Assembly (NCBI GenBank): GCA_002709835.1
Contig: PAQX01000093.1
Coordinates: 1 to 36,542 of the forward strand
Length of the DNA stretch: 36,542 nt
Direction: 5' to 3'
From: Deltaproteobacteria bacterium
Lineage (GTDB): Bacteria > Myxococcota_A > UBA9160 > UBA4427
In this document: piece by piece, positions 17,550-24,245 of the stretch
Numbering within the stretch: position 1 is the first letter of the stretch
Layout: each line of letters begins with the position of its first letter
Position numbers and translations under genes: made by a program
The notes under the pieces: generated by a model
Database searches by the model: none
Told to the model about the DNA's origin: nothing
What the model saw: the letters and a program-made list of their open reading frames with translations, nothing else

Positions 17550-17597
17550 ACTAGCCGTATCTAGACCTGGGCTTGAATCTCGCCTGGGAGCCGGGCC

Positions 17598-18344
17598 CTA
17601 GCGATCACGACGTCGGCGGAGAGCAGCCAAGCTGCCTGCGCCGACGAGCAGCGTTGCACCGAAAACCGGTTCGGGCACAGGCGTCGCGGATCCCGTGACG
17701 TCCCATCGATACGCGATTGTTCCAGACCCCGCACTGTAGGTCTCGGGGCAATCGCAGTAGAGGTCCCAGTTGTTGTTCACGATGTCGAACGTACCCGTGA
17801 AGGGCAGCAGGCCCAAGCCGAAGCCAGTCGCGTTGTATGTAAAGACGACGGTCGAGTTGAGATTCACGTTCGTGACGTCGCCATCAACGATGGTCGCCGT
17901 TCCGGTAACACCAGAGAACTCGGTCGAGTAACCGGAGTTAATGATGTTGTCGTTGTCAGCGATGAACTGAGCGAAATCGATCTCAATGTCGGTAATTGGG
18001 GCGGATTCTGTCCCGTCACCCGTGATCGAGTTTGCGTCGACGTAGACCTGACCGGCAAGACCGAAATCGGCACCGAGGGGGAAGACATCCGTCCCTCCGC
18101 CGAGTGTCACGTAAGCAGGGAGCAGGCTGTACTGGTAGAAGCCATCGCTCTCACCGGGCCCCCCAATATAAGAAGGGCCTCCGTCTACCTGGGCGAACAC
18201 GTCCGAGAAAAAATCCACCCACATCCCCGAGGGGGATGCGGTCAACTCCAGATCGAATGCAACTTCCGCTGGAGAGGGTGAGGGTAACCCCACACCGAGG
18301 AGTAGCGAGGCAAGCAGAGCAGCACGAGCGGTCCAGCGAAGCAT
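17598..18344 (-). CDS. PEP-CTERM sorting domain protein upstream of the TonB receptor
   Basis: The 248-residue secreted protein has a signal peptide (WTARAALLASLLLGVGLPSP) and a PEP-CTERM end (VPEPVFGATLLVGAGSLAA then LRRRRDR). The body is acidic and beta-rich with a single CDC motif (YCDCPE). It resembles the 9664-10410 product: FFSDVFAQVD, a glycine-rich DGFY segment, DIEIDFAQFI and YRWDVTG. ATG 18344 was chosen because GGAGA lies about 8 bases upstream; the frame is open to 18449. A Fur-like site lies 120 bases upstream and the TonB receptor follows after 48 bases. A role in presenting or capturing the receptor ligand is therefore an attractive inference. Confidence 0.88.
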   Translation of the reverse strand: MLRWTARAALLASLLLGVGLPSPSPAEVAFDLELTASPSGMWVDFFSDVFAQVDGGPSYIGGPGESDGFYQYSLLPAYVTLGGGTDVFPLGADFGLAGQVYVDANSITGDGTESAPITDIEIDFAQFIADNDNIINSGYSTEFSGVTGTATIVDGDVTNVNLNSTVVFTYNATGFGLGLLPFTGTFDIVNNNWDLYCDCPETYSAGSGTIAYRWDVTGSATPVPEPVFGATLLVGAGSLAALRRRRDR

Positions 18345-18463
18345 AATCGAGTCTCCGAGCGACTCGCTGGGTGAGGCGAATCGGACGTCTCGACCGGCCG
18401 GAGGGCCGATCATAAAGACGAGGCGCGCTATCCGGCGGAAAAGCGCCACAAGCGGCGAAGCTT

Positions 18464-18482
18464 ATTCAAAACGATTGTCAGG
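18464..18482 (-). promoter_or_regulatory. Weak Fur-box-like operator of PEP-CTERM/TonB operon
   Basis: The core TCAAAACGATTGTCA (18466-18480) matches the core of the strong palindrome at 19041-19059 at 12 of 15 bases. It lies about 120 bases upstream of ATG 18344. The palindrome is imperfect, so this is a candidate only. Confidence 0.4.
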
Positions 18483-19040
18483 AGCAAACCGTCGGAGTGA
18501 AAATGCCTCGGCAGGGCAGCCGGGCGATGAGCGCTCATGATTTCGACAGATCGAAGCGCGGCGAAACGCGCCGAAGGACGTCGCCTGGCAATGTCGGATT
18601 ATGGTCTCTGCTGGCGGGAATCAGTCTTCATCGAGCGTATAGCGCTCGGCTCGAGGTTAGCTGAACACGCTGCCGCCGATCGAAGCGCTCCTGGCGGAGA
18701 CACCTGGCGCCGAAGGCTTCGATCAGGCTGACCGACTCTCGTTCAGGGACACCCGTTCCGCTCGACAGGGAAGAGAACGCGCCGCAGACGTCTGCGCCCG
18801 CTGGCGTAAACAAGATCGATCCGCGGGTCATCAGACAAGGCAGAACGGTCAGGGAGGCGCCCCCTCCCCGGAGTGCGACCATTTTTTCCCGGGTTAAACC
18901 AGCCTTTGCCGGTTGCCGGACCGAGGCGGGCCGCAGCGTTGGTCGCCCTCAATCTAGGGACTGAAACCGGGCCAGGGAAAGGACTTGCGCCCGCGACGCC
19001 CGGCAGCGCCGCCAGCCCGATCTATATGATGAAAAATCGT

Positions 19041-19059
19041 ATTGAAAATGATTTTCAAT
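19041..19059 (+). promoter_or_regulatory. Fur box (perfect 9-1-9 palindrome)
   Basis: ATTGAAAATGATTTTCAAT is a perfect 9-1-9 palindrome. It contains TGAAAATGATTTTCA, close to the classical Fur core TGATAATNATTATCA. It covers the -35 region of the promoter at 19042-19069, so iron-loaded Fur would repress the gene at 19172. Confidence 0.8.
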
Positions 19060-19069
19060 TTCTTACACT
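19042..19069 (+). promoter_or_regulatory. Sigma-70-like promoter overlapped by the Fur box
   Basis: TTGAAA (19042-19047) and TACACT (19064-19069) are 16 bases apart. The -35 hexamer lies inside the Fur palindrome. Transcription would start near 19076 and leave a leader of about 96 bases. Confidence 0.6.
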
Positions 19070-19171
19070 GCGGCTTCTCAAAGAAAACATGATCGGCACC
19101 ACTCGCCCCCCACCGAGTCCCTCCAAGCGGTTCGTCTAGACCCGGTACCGCTCTCGCGAATCATCCCCCCC

Positions 19172-19606
19172 ATGAAAACCAAAATCCTGAACAAATGGCT
19201 GGCCGGCCTGCGGACTTTGTTGCCGCTTTGGCTGCTGCGGGACGAGATTCAGACCGCTGGCATGCTGAATAGCGCCGAAGACGCTCGAGAACGGCGCGCG
19301 AGAGAGATCCTCAACCGTTTTCACCCCGCCCTCGTTGAAGCGCTGTTCAGCGAAAGTACCGGACGAGCGGGGCCGGGCGCGCGAGTTCACACGGTCGAGC
19401 GACAAGGGCTGGTGTTAATCGGCCCTGACCGGACGCTTTGCCGCGTCGGGTTCCAAGACGTGAGCCCGGAAGCAACGAATGTCTTCGACGCGATCCTGCG
19501 TCTCATCAGGAATATCGCGTGTTTCTCTTACGAATCGGATGCAGAGGAATCTGTATCCGAGTTGTCTCGGCTAATGATGCCGGGGGCGAGCATGAACCGG
19601 AGGTGA
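19172..19606 (+). CDS. Predicted Fur-regulated protein of unknown function
   Basis: The 144-residue protein is not recognised. It starts with a short amphipathic or hydrophobic stretch (WLAGLRTLLPLWLL), then a charged helix (SAEDARERRAREILNRF), a small beta-type part (VERQGLVLIGPDRTLCRVGF) and a C-terminal helical part with two cysteines in all (TLCRV, NIACFS). There is no clear signal peptide. ATG 19172 has no good ribosome site; the start is supported by the promoter 5' and by codon character. The Fur box and promoter upstream predict expression under iron limitation. The intrinsic terminator begins within its last codons, making a compact single-gene unit. Confidence 0.6.
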   Translation: MKTKILNKWLAGLRTLLPLWLLRDEIQTAGMLNSAEDARERRAREILNRFHPALVEALFSESTGRAGPGARVHTVERQGLVLIGPDRTLCRVGFQDVSPEATNVFDAILRLIRNIACFSYESDAEESVSELSRLMMPGASMNRR

Positions 19607-19668
19607 GTCGGAACGAAGTTCGTTCCTGGCGCCATGGGTGCTTCGGCGATGCTCGCCCCCGGCTTTTT
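19579..19668 (+). terminator. Intrinsic terminator whose 5' arm lies inside the coding region
   Basis: A perfect 15-bp inverted repeat (19579-19593 with 19649-19663) is followed immediately by TTTTT. The 5' arm encodes residues of the C-terminal LMMPGASM segment and the stop lies in the loop. The 55-base loop carries a second small repeat (GAACGAAGTTCGTTC, 19611-19625), so the RNA would fold as a branched hairpin. Confidence 0.75.
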
Positions 19669-19873
19669 CGGCTTGGGACGCAGGATAGCGCTGCCTCGAG
19701 CGCTTGCTCCACTGCAAACGTAACTGGTCGCTAATCCACGAACTGCCGATCGGCTTGGCCAGTAGTAGCGGGGGCCCTCGCTACTGAGGCTAGTGCCTTT
19801 CGCTTGCCGCAACGGATGGCGAGTCGCGAAACGCCTCTTGATATTCCCGCACGAACTCGCGGAGGACACAGCG

Positions 19874-20032
19874 ATGAGCCGAGCCATTCGAAAGGCCTGC
19901 AGCGTCGTCATACTCACCGCCGATCTTTACCGCGAGATGGTGGCGTCCGCGATCCGTCTGTTCCGGCCGGACGCCTACCACTGGCGCAGCGCCCCATATA
20001 AGGCGTGCTTAGATCGCCACGACGCCCTCTGA
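19874..20032 (+). CDS. Small ORF with a strong ribosome binding site
   Basis: The ATG is preceded by GGAGG with an 8-base spacer, the best ribosome site for several hundred bases. It encodes 52 residues starting MSRAIRKACSVVILTADLYR, with a helix-like amphipathic N-terminal half and a Trp/Tyr/His-containing tail (DAYHWRSAPYKACLDRHDAL). No family is recognised. It may be a real small protein or a remnant; the evidence is the ribosome site and plausible composition only. Confidence 0.4.
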   Translation: MSRAIRKACSVVILTADLYREMVASAIRLFRPDAYHWRSAPYKACLDRHDAL

Positions 20033-20412
20033 TCAGGCTTCGCATTGGCGCTCAGAGGAGAGCCGGCAACCACTCGGATCTCCAGAGGTGCCATGCATCC
20101 GGTCAAACGGGCCTGGTTCCGTCCGGCACGGCGGCAAGGTCCGCTTGGTCACGGCCCATGAAGTCCACGGTTCTATCGGGCTCACTCGGACTGTTGGATC
20201 TTGCCAACGCGATACCGAGCCCGTCGCTTCCCGAAGGATGCGGCAGTCCATGTGCCGAATCCAGGAAGCTCATGGGCAAACGAAGCCGATCTAAGGGGCC
20301 GGGACCAGACAGGGCTCAACTAGGGTTAGGTTCGAGGTGGCGTGCGCCCGAGTAGAGATTGAGCGGTGCCTTCCCCTCAAGAACGAGTCGCCCCGCCGAG
20401 GAGGCAAAAGCC
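20033..20412. other. Intergenic stretch, nothing recognised
   Basis: No convincing gene was found. An imperfect inverted repeat (GGCAAGGTCC with GGATCTTGCC, about 60 bases apart) near 20130-20205 is too weak to call. The strong ribosome site of the leader ORF begins at 20399. Confidence 0.4.
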
Positions 20413-20469
20413 ATGAACGCGATGACGCTGCGACAATCATCTCTGCCGAACCGGCCGTGTTTGGGATGA
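20413..20469 (+). CDS. 18-codon leader ORF coupled to the M23-like gene
   Basis: It encodes MNAMTLRQSSLPNRPCLG. An AGGAGG (20399-20404) sits 8 bases before its ATG, and its TGA (20467-20469) overlaps the ATG of the next gene (ATGA). The downstream ATG has no ribosome site of its own, so translation of this leader probably delivers ribosomes to it. A frameshifted N-terminus is the alternative, but the downstream frame already supplies a full signal peptide. Confidence 0.45.
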   Translation: MNAMTLRQSSLPNRPCLG

Positions 20470-21332
20470 GTTCCCGCCCTGCAAGGCAAGCCTTCGAACG
20501 GGCCGCCAGGATCGTATTCACGATCGTGCCGCTCTGCAGCGCCGCGAGCGCGGACCCGCCTTCGATCCTCACTCACCCTCTGACCGACATCAGGATGATT
20601 CGAGAGATCTCAAAGTTTCGCTCCGGCGCGGGGCACGACTTTTCCTACGACGCGAGCTTCCCGTTCGGCGCGACCGACGCCACGGAACCACCGAGCAGCA
20701 TGAAGCACTACATCGCGCCGCTCGAATCGCTCTCCGAGGAGCTGGGAGACCAGGCGACCGTACCTGTTTACGCCCCGCTCGATGGCGAGATCACGCGGGT
20801 CACAAACGAATCCTCCGGCGCGTACACGAACAAGCGAATCGAGATTACGCCGACCGCCGCCCCCGAGATCAAGATCGTCCTGTTTCACGTCGCGCTCGAC
20901 GATCGCTATCCACAGATCCTGAACGACTGGCCCCCGGAACTCTGGCCCGATTCCCAGCCAGACGACGAGCTCTACGTGACGACGGCGGTCACCGCGGGGG
21001 ACCTCATGGGTTACGCGGACATGCGGAACTCGCACGACTTCGACGTTGCGGTTCTACTGACGCAGCCGGACGGGGAGCGGGTCTGGATTTCATACTTCGC
21101 CCTGATGCCCGGCGACCTGTTCGCGCGCTACGCCGCACGCGGGGTAACCAGAGCGGACCTCGAGATCCCAAAGGCGCAGCGGGAAGCCGACCCGATCACC
21201 TCGTGGGGCGGCCGAAACGACGACGACTGGATCGCACTCGGCACGCCCGTCCCGCTCGGCGGCACACTGACGCTGGCCTTCGCGCTATCGGCGACGGCGT
21301 TCGCGCGGCTCCGGCGGCAAGCTCGACGCTGA
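20466..21332 (+). CDS. Secreted M23-like (degenerate peptidase fold) protein with sorting-like C-terminus
   Basis: The 288-residue protein has a signal peptide (ERAARIVFTIVPLCSAASA). The core recalls secreted M23-type beta-barrel proteins: GAGHDFSYD (residues 55-62), SMKHY (78-82), VPVYAPLDGEI (99-109) and IVLFHVAL (137-144). The usual metal-binding HxGxD and HxH motifs are not intact, so catalysis is doubtful; GHD and MKHY could be an alternative site. It ends PVPLGGTLTLAFALSATAFA then RLRRQARR, a proline-led hydrophobic helix with a basic tail like a variant exosortase signal. The frame is open back to 20337; ATG 20466 was chosen for the signal peptide and the ATGA overlap with the leader ORF. 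Function unknown. Confidence 0.75.
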   Translation: MSSRPARQAFERAARIVFTIVPLCSAASADPPSILTHPLTDIRMIREISKFRSGAGHDFSYDASFPFGATDATEPPSSMKHYIAPLESLSEELGDQATVPVYAPLDGEITRVTNESSGAYTNKRIEITPTAAPEIKIVLFHVALDDRYPQILNDWPPELWPDSQPDDELYVTTAVTAGDLMGYADMRNSHDFDVAVLLTQPDGERVWISYFALMPGDLFARYAARGVTRADLEIPKAQREADPITSWGGRNDDDWIALGTPVPLGGTLTLAFALSATAFARLRRQARR

Positions 21333-21873
21333 CTCGTACACGCCGGAGCTTCTGGAATGTCTCCTGGAAGGCATCCTGCTGGAACGAGAGCTGGAGTCTT
21401 CCGAGGCGGACTCCCGCCGATCCGCTGCCTGGCCGAGCGATTTTAAGCCCATCAGAGCGACCAGCGCTCTTTCTTGCTTCGCGCTGGTAGGCACCCGGAT
21501 CATGCGAGGTCCCTGGTCGCCGAGTCCTCCAACTGGGACGTCCAGGGCCGTTGGGCGCCATTCGTGCCCCCGGGTCAGATCCGGCGACGCCCTTCAGTGG
21601 AGCTAACGCTTAACTAGGCACCCTTTCTTGCGCCCTCGTGAGTCGTCGGCCCCGAGGGTCGGGGGTTCGGGTCCCTCGCGGCGCGCTGAGAGGCGCCGAG
21701 GCGTGCGAGCACGTCGGCCATCAGCGACGGGCGTGGTCCACCTTCGAGAAATCCACGCGCCCGGCAGGAACTTGTCGGGTCGCGGGATCCATCCCTTTCA
21801 CGCGCGGATCATCGCGAGTTCCAGAGGACTCGCCGGCTAGCGTGCCCCTGGCCTGCAGTCGGCGGACCGAAGC
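21333..21873. other. Intergenic stretch, no gene recognised
   Basis: No supported gene lies here. A GGGGGTTCGGGTCCCTC element near 21660 looks like a tRNA T-arm, but no tRNA cloverleaf can be drawn around it. One frame just after 21332 is briefly protein-like but has no start. Confidence 0.4.
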
Positions 21874-22551
21874 TCATGTCCGTCTGGACGAAAGCCACGC
21901 GAGACCGAAGGCGATCAAGACGGCTGAACCCGGCTCCGGCACGACGACTACGTTTTCGGACAGCGGATAGATCGCGGCGATTGCGTCGATGTCCGCGCCA
22001 GACTTGCTTCCGTTGTAGGTGTTGTTGCCGGTGTCGGTCACCCGCAGGAAATTGAATCGCGTGGACGTGTCGAATCCGTTGGCGACGGTGAAGAAGGGGT
22101 CGATGTCGATTCCCACTCCATAATCGAAGGAAGCACTCGGTCGATCTGCGATCCCGACGTCGAGCCAGCTCGCTCCGTCGACCGAGATCTCGACGCTCAT
22201 CTCCTCCGGGAGCCCGCCGATCTCGAAGATCCAGACATCCGCGTCGGCGTTCCCGCTCGAGCCGAAAGCATTGTCGGTAAACCCGACGGTCAGGAAGCCC
22301 TGGTTCCCGAGTGCGACGCCGATGTCCGGCCCCCACTGATTGACGCCGACCATGTCCGCCGTCCAGTCGTTCCTGCCGAGAGCCGACGAGGCCACGTCAA
22401 AGGGGGAGTGCAGAGAGGAGGCAACGATCGTGTCGGCAAAGGCGCGGTCCTGGAAGATCGTGGTCGCAGAGGCGGAGCCTGACGAAAGAAGAGCGCACAC
22501 GACGAGGAACGCGTGCAGAGGACGGTGAAAGGGAGCCATACGGTCGAGCAT
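21874..22551 (-). CDS. PEP-CTERM sorting domain protein
   Basis: The 225-residue secreted protein has a signal peptide (HAFLVVCALLSSGSASA) and a PEP-CTERM end (VVVPEPGSAVLIAFGLAWLS then SRRT). The mature domain is beta-rich, with a segment VDGASWLDVGIA and RFNFLRVTDTGNNTYNG. This order recalls cell-surface domains in which a sequence about event- or plane-like geometry is followed by RVTDTG and a GADIDAI ending. Such proteins are common among PEP-CTERM families, but the function is not known. ATG 22551 is preceded by GGACA at about 7 bases; ATG 22539 lacks a site. Confidence 0.88.
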   Translation of the reverse strand: MLDRMAPFHRPLHAFLVVCALLSSGSASATTIFQDRAFADTIVASSLHSPFDVASSALGRNDWTADMVGVNQWGPDIGVALGNQGFLTVGFTDNAFGSSGNADADVWIFEIGGLPEEMSVEISVDGASWLDVGIADRPSASFDYGVGIDIDPFFTVANGFDTSTRFNFLRVTDTGNNTYNGSKSGADIDAIAAIYPLSENVVVVPEPGSAVLIAFGLAWLSSRRT

Positions 22552-23071
22552 TGACTTGTCCGTGCGGGCCGTCCGCGGAAGCCGACCCCAAGATCCAGCG
22601 TCATGCGGGCTCCGCGAGTCCCGCCATGTGTCTACAAACCCACAGATAGCGAAATGTGGCGAGCCGTATCAGATCTCCCCCCGTTTAAAATGAGGTGATT
22701 TGGATTTCCTATTGAATACGAGCGGCAATTCCAGAGAAGTCACTCCGCGAACGCCCACCCGAGCGTCCAACCGGGCGTTCATCGCCGAGCTCGGCGCTAG
22801 CCAATCGGTCCGGGCAGCGACCGGCTTCCGGTCGCTCTCTTAGCGCCGGTGAGCAAGCCCTCCCACGCGAGGCCCCTGCGTCAGCAGCACGAAGTCCCTG
22901 CGCCGTTCTCGAATCATCCCGCGGACGAGCACTTCAATCCTTGCTTTCGCCAAGCAGCGATCTCTTCGTTTCCGACCACTCGCGCCTCGGTTCAGACGAA
23001 GCGATACCGATGACCGAAGAGAAGCTCCAGCCGAATGGGGCTTTGCAACGACCGAGTGGACGACCGCGCCC
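22552..23071. other. Intergenic stretch with clustered inverted repeats
   Basis: No gene is supported. The interesting content is the cluster of perfect inverted repeats at 22749-22836. The rest shows nothing recognisable. Confidence 0.5.
22749..22836. repeat. Cluster of three perfect inverted repeats
   Basis: Within 88 bases lie an 8-bp hairpin (GAACGCCC/GGGCGTTC, 22749-22756 with 22773-22780), a 14-base palindrome CGCCGAGCTCGGCG (22783-22796), and a 9-bp hairpin with a 3-base loop (AGCGACCGG/CCGGTCGCT, 22816-22824 with 22828-22836). No strong T-run follows on either strand. It lies 235 bases past the stop of the SnoaL gene and may act in termination or RNA stability. Confidence 0.55.
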
Positions 23072-24202
23072 TCAGTCGTCCGGCGTCATCGACCGTGCCT
23101 GGGCTTCGCGCTCCGCCAGCCGCTTCTCTCGACGCTCCCGACGCTCGTCGTAGACGATCTTGCCGGCCTTGTACGACTCCATCGCCTTGTCGAAGTGGTT
23201 CGGGTTGTAGAGGGTCTCGAGGACCTTAAACAGGCCGTCGCCGTGATACTGGAGCTCGGCGAATACCTTCGCCTCATGTCGGATGCCGTCGCCGACGTCG
23301 TCGAAGCGAGCCCAGAAGAAGGACCACACGCTCTCGCGAGCTTCATCGATGATGAACTCGCCGACGGGAAATCGGCAGAGCTGGACCCAGGGTGCATCTT
23401 CGTCGACCTGATGGAGCCGATCCTCGATCGTGCGTACGATGCCTTCGCGCTTGCCGATGTGGCCCAGCGCGCAGTCGATCCAGGTCGCGTCCTTCGTGAT
23501 CGCGGCGCCGAAGTGACTCCAGTCCCGGGTCTTTCCGGCGAGGGCGAGCTGGGCGCGGAAATGGTCGAAGGCGTCCTCGAGCTCTTCACGGGGGAAACGG
23601 CCCTTGGTCCCGCGATTCGCTCGCGCCTCGGCGTGACGTTCACCTAGCGAAGCAGGCGGCGGCTCCGCCTCGAAGCTCGGGATGTCGGCGAATCCGCGAG
23701 CTGCCTCGGCACGGGCCGCGCGGGTCGTATCGTCGACCGGGTCCTGGTTGCACTCTTTGTTGATCTTCACCCAGTCCTTCACCATCTGGACATAGGCGTG
23801 GGGGTTGTAGAGATCCTCTTCGTAGGAGAAGAGCCCGTCTCCGTCGTAGCGGAGCATCGTCAGGCAATTCTCCTGGAGGACCCGCCCGTTCCCGGGATCT
23901 TCCATCCGGTTCCAGATCTGCGACCAGACCCAGCCGCGATCCTCGTCGACGATATACGCCTTCACCGGATACTGGTTGACCCAGACCCAGGGCGTCCCCT
24001 CGTTCTGGTGCATCAGCGCGGCCATCTCGCGGACGGCGGCAGCGCGGCCGCCCCATTGGCCGACCTCCTGCTCCACGTAGGTCACGTCCTCGGTGAACAT
24101 CTCGCCCCAGCGCGCCCAGTCTCCCGAGCGCGCCGCAGCACGCCCCTGGACCTGATAGGTCTTGAAGGCGGCTTCGATCTCTTCCTTGCTCCAGCGTCCC
24201 AT
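23072..24202 (-). CDS. Tandem SnoaL/NTF2-like domain protein
   Basis: The 376-residue cytoplasmic protein contains two related alpha+beta cone (NTF2/SnoaL-like) domains, about residues 3-155 and 205-335. Both have the same order: FxxYQxxxxxAxxxxDWxxxxxxFTEDVTYVE in the first, and the matching HFRAQ...DWSHFGAAITKDATWID in the second. Then come WVWVNQYPVKAYIVDE / WVQLCRFPVGEFIIDE and YDGDGLFSYEEDLYNPHAY / YHGDGLFKVLETLYNPNHF. Such domains bind small hydrophobic substrates or isomerise them, but usually occur singly. ATG 24202 was chosen because GGAG precedes it by 6 bases; ATG 24214 is an alternative. It diverges from the luciferase-like gene with about 43 bases between starts. Confidence 0.88.
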   Translation of the reverse strand: MGRWSKEEIEAAFKTYQVQGRAAARSGDWARWGEMFTEDVTYVEQEVGQWGGRAAAVREMAALMHQNEGTPWVWVNQYPVKAYIVDEDRGWVWSQIWNRMEDPGNGRVLQENCLTMLRYDGDGLFSYEEDLYNPHAYVQMVKDWVKINKECNQDPVDDTTRAARAEAARGFADIPSFEAEPPPASLGERHAEARANRGTKGRFPREELEDAFDHFRAQLALAGKTRDWSHFGAAITKDATWIDCALGHIGKREGIVRTIEDRLHQVDEDAPWVQLCRFPVGEFIIDEARESVWSFFWARFDDVGDGIRHEAKVFAELQYHGDGLFKVLETLYNPNHFDKAMESYKAGKIVYDERRERREKRLAEREAQARSMTPDD

Positions 24203-24245
24203 AAGCGGCTCCATCGCGAGTAGCTTCCGGTGTTAGACTAGTCGA

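Larger units (their letters stand above)
18345..19171. other. Divergent regulatory gap with two Fur-like boxes
   Basis: The 827 bases separate the PEP-CTERM/TonB operon from the plus-strand gene at 19172. They contain the Fur-like sites at 18464-18482 and 19041-19059 and a promoter overlapping the latter. The ORFs inside show no recognisable protein, and no cobalamin or other riboswitch consensus was seen. Confidence 0.6.

Noticed and set aside
18345..19040. Cobalamin riboswitch before the TonB operon
   Set aside because: No match to the conserved cobalamin box was seen on either strand; the region instead contains Fur-like palindromes.
20130..20205. GGCAAGGTCC / GGATCTTGCC inverted repeat
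   Set aside because: Imperfect, about 60 bases apart, no T-run and no gene next to it.
21333..21470. Protein-like frame DSYTPELLECLLEGILLERE after the M23-like gene
   Set aside because: No start codon or ribosome site in frame, and the frame soon turns into Pro/Arg-rich non-coding-like sequence.
21650..21700. tRNA-like T-arm (GGGGGTTCGGGTCCCTC)
   Set aside because: The conserved A of the TTCRA loop is G, and no acceptor, D-arm or anticodon arm can be drawn around it.
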